From assembly GCA_910588065.1 (NCBI GenBank), contig CAJUPZ010000029.1:1-22676 (forward strand): DNA of 22,676 nt, in the 5' to 3' direction. The position numbers and the translations under genes were made by a program. Under the pieces are notes generated by a model. It had not been told where the DNA came from, ran no database searches, and saw only the letters and a list, made by a program, of their open reading frames with translations. This document shows, piece after piece, positions 21,493 through 22,676 of this stretch (position 1 is its first letter; each line of letters starts with the position of its first letter). Source of the stretch: an uncultured Muribaculaceae bacterium (GTDB taxonomy: Bacteria; Bacteroidota; Bacteroidia; Bacteroidales; Muribaculaceae).

Positions 21493-22601
21493 TGGAAAAC
21501 AGATTATATCCCGCACTCATTACCGAGGCGCTGAAAAATGTGCGCTACCCCGGCAACGGCAAGAACATAGTTGAGGCCGGCATGGTGGCTGATGATATCC
21601 GTATCGACGGCAACAAGGTGAGTTTCAGCATAGTGTTTGAAAAATCCACCGACCCCTTTGCCAAGTCGCTGCTCAAGGCTGCGGAGGTGGCGCTCAAAAC
21701 CTTCATTGGCGACTTTGTGGAGCCGACGGTAAGCGCACAGTTTGCCAAGCCGGCTGCCGGGCCGAAGCATCAGGCACTGCCCGGTGTTAAAAATATAATA
21801 GGTGTGAGCTCCGGCAAGGGTGGTGTAGGCAAAAGCACCGTTGCGAGCAATCTCGCCGTGGCTCTTGCCCGCGAGGGTTATCGCGTGGGGTTGCTCGATG
21901 CCGATATCTTCGGTCCGAGCGTGCCCAAGATGTTTGGTGTGGAGGATGAGCAGGTGTATATGCACGAGGTTGATGGCCGACCTCTCATTATTCCCCTTGA
22001 AAAGTATGGAGTGAAGATTCTGTCAATCGGTTTTCTTGTTGACAAAAACAGCGCTGTGCTGTGGCGCGGCGGCATGGCCAGCAATGCCCTCAGGCAGCTG
22101 ATTGAGGAGGCCGACTGGGGCGAGCTCGACTATTTTCTCATCGATATGCCGCCCGGCACCAGCGATATACATCTCACCCTCGTGCAGACACTCGCCATAA
22201 CGGGCGTGGTGGTGGTGACCACTCCCCAGGAGGTTGCCCTCGCCGATGCCCGCAAAGGCATAAGCATGTTTGTGGGCGATAAAGTCAATGTGCCGGTGCT
22301 CGGCCTTGTGGAGAACATGGCGTGGTTCACTCCCGAGCAGCACCCCGATGAAAAATACTTTATTTTCGGCAACGGCGGCGGACTCCGTCTCGCTCAGGAG
22401 GCGCATGTGCCCCTGCTCGCTCAGATACCCCTCGTAGGGTCGGTGTGCGAGGGAGGTGATGCCGGTCAACCGATTGCCCTGAAAGCAGACACCATCACAG
22501 GCCATGCCTTCACCCACCTTGCCCACGAGGTTATAGATGCTGTGGAGCGCAGAAACAACGACCTGCCGGCTACCGTGAAGGTGGATGTGTCAAAGCGTTG
22601 A
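21492..22601 (+). CDS. mrp: Mrp/ApbC family P-loop ATPase (Fe-S carrier type)
   Basis: A 369-residue cytoplasmic ATPase of the Mrp/NBP35 family, thought to carry or insert Fe-S clusters. An N-terminal MIP18/DUF59-like domain covers about 1-85, and the deviant Walker A motif SGKGGVGKST spans 107-116. LLDADIFGPSVP, DYFLIDMPPGTSD and TTPQEVALADARKG are family signatures. The position that usually carries CxxC reads ENMAWFTPEQHPDEKYFIFG, so no cysteine pair is available there. Similar CxxC-less forms are, from memory, common in Bacteroidota. It overlaps trmB by one base. No clear terminator follows before the window ends. Confidence 0.93.
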   Translation: MENRLYPALITEALKNVRYPGNGKNIVEAGMVADDIRIDGNKVSFSIVFEKSTDPFAKSLLKAAEVALKTFIGDFVEPTVSAQFAKPAAGPKHQALPGVKNIIGVSSGKGGVGKSTVASNLAVALAREGYRVGLLDADIFGPSVPKMFGVEDEQVYMHEVDGRPLIIPLEKYGVKILSIGFLVDKNSAVLWRGGMASNALRQLIEEADWGELDYFLIDMPPGTSDIHLTLVQTLAITGVVVVTTPQEVALADARKGISMFVGDKVNVPVLGLVENMAWFTPEQHPDEKYFIFGNGGGLRLAQEAHVPLLAQIPLVGSVCEGGDAGQPIALKADTITGHAFTHLAHEVIDAVERRNNDLPATVKVDVSKR

Positions 22602-22676
22602 GTATTAGAGCTATAGTCGCAGTTGTAACAAGTGTGTAACGGAATTAACTTCTGTTAACTTTAAAATGCTTGGAAC
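22602..22676. promoter_or_regulatory. Region with four phased TAAC motifs
   Basis: After the mrp stop, TAAC occurs at 22626, 22637, 22646 and 22656, spacings of 11, 9 and 10 bases, so all copies would face roughly the same side of the helix. Two are part of TGTAAC. An ATG at 22666 in the last bases may or may not begin a gene. The region may be control DNA for the next gene. Confidence 0.35.

Overview
The window looks like chromosomal DNA of a gut-type Bacteroidales bacterium, plausibly Muribaculaceae-like. The family placement is inference. The support is direct -7 elements of the Bacteroidota form TAnnTTTG ahead of several genes, A-rich leaders without Shine-Dalgarno sequences, a BspA-like leucine-rich-repeat surface protein with a type IX-like C-terminal domain, a secreted GH31 enzyme with discoidin and dockerin modules, and a Mrp ATPase of the CxxC-less form. 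No rRNA, tRNA, CRISPR array, integrase or transposase was seen. No gene-free stretch exceeds 300 bases; the first 297 bases hold a 9-bp repeat array, a hairpin, a palindrome and the recA promoter.

Region 1 (298-4871, + strand) is a tightly packed run: recA, an SDR-type NAD-dependent epimerase/dehydratase, a three-helix membrane protein, aroQ, a short pyruvate kinase without the C-terminal domain, and a class I O-methyltransferase. Most neighbours overlap by ATGA or more, so recA appears to be co-transcribed with shikimate and glycolysis genes.

Region 2 (4876-8670, - strand) is one large secreted protein: two LRR_5 blocks, Ig-like (Big_2-type) domains, a Pro-Glu linker of about 40 dipeptides encoded by a 6-bp repeat, and a putative sorting domain. 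Its promoter lies so close to the ATG that the mRNA may be leaderless.

Region 3 (8797-15643, - strand) is the most intriguing part. It is a five-gene, apparently single operon in which every product carries a signal peptide. In transcription order: a WD40-propeller protein with an OmpA-like C-terminus, a TPR-caspase (C14-type) protease with an intact His/Cys dyad, two tandemly duplicated small carboxypeptidase-regulatory-like plus beta-barrel proteins, and a DUF4384 protein. I read it as a candidate cell-envelope caspase system; its function is unknown.

Region 4 (15751-19675, - strand) is a 1285-residue secreted GH31 glycoside hydrolase with DUF5110, Fn3, F5/8 C, dockerin and a cohesin-like C-terminal domain, ended by a clear intrinsic terminator.

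Region 5 (19771-22676) holds a tiny His/Lys-rich exported protein, queC (- strand), and the divergent trmB-mrp pair. The queC and trmB promoters interlock, each -7 element sitting where the other's -33 should be. The last 75 bases contain four TAAC motifs at roughly helical spacing, possibly control DNA of the next gene.
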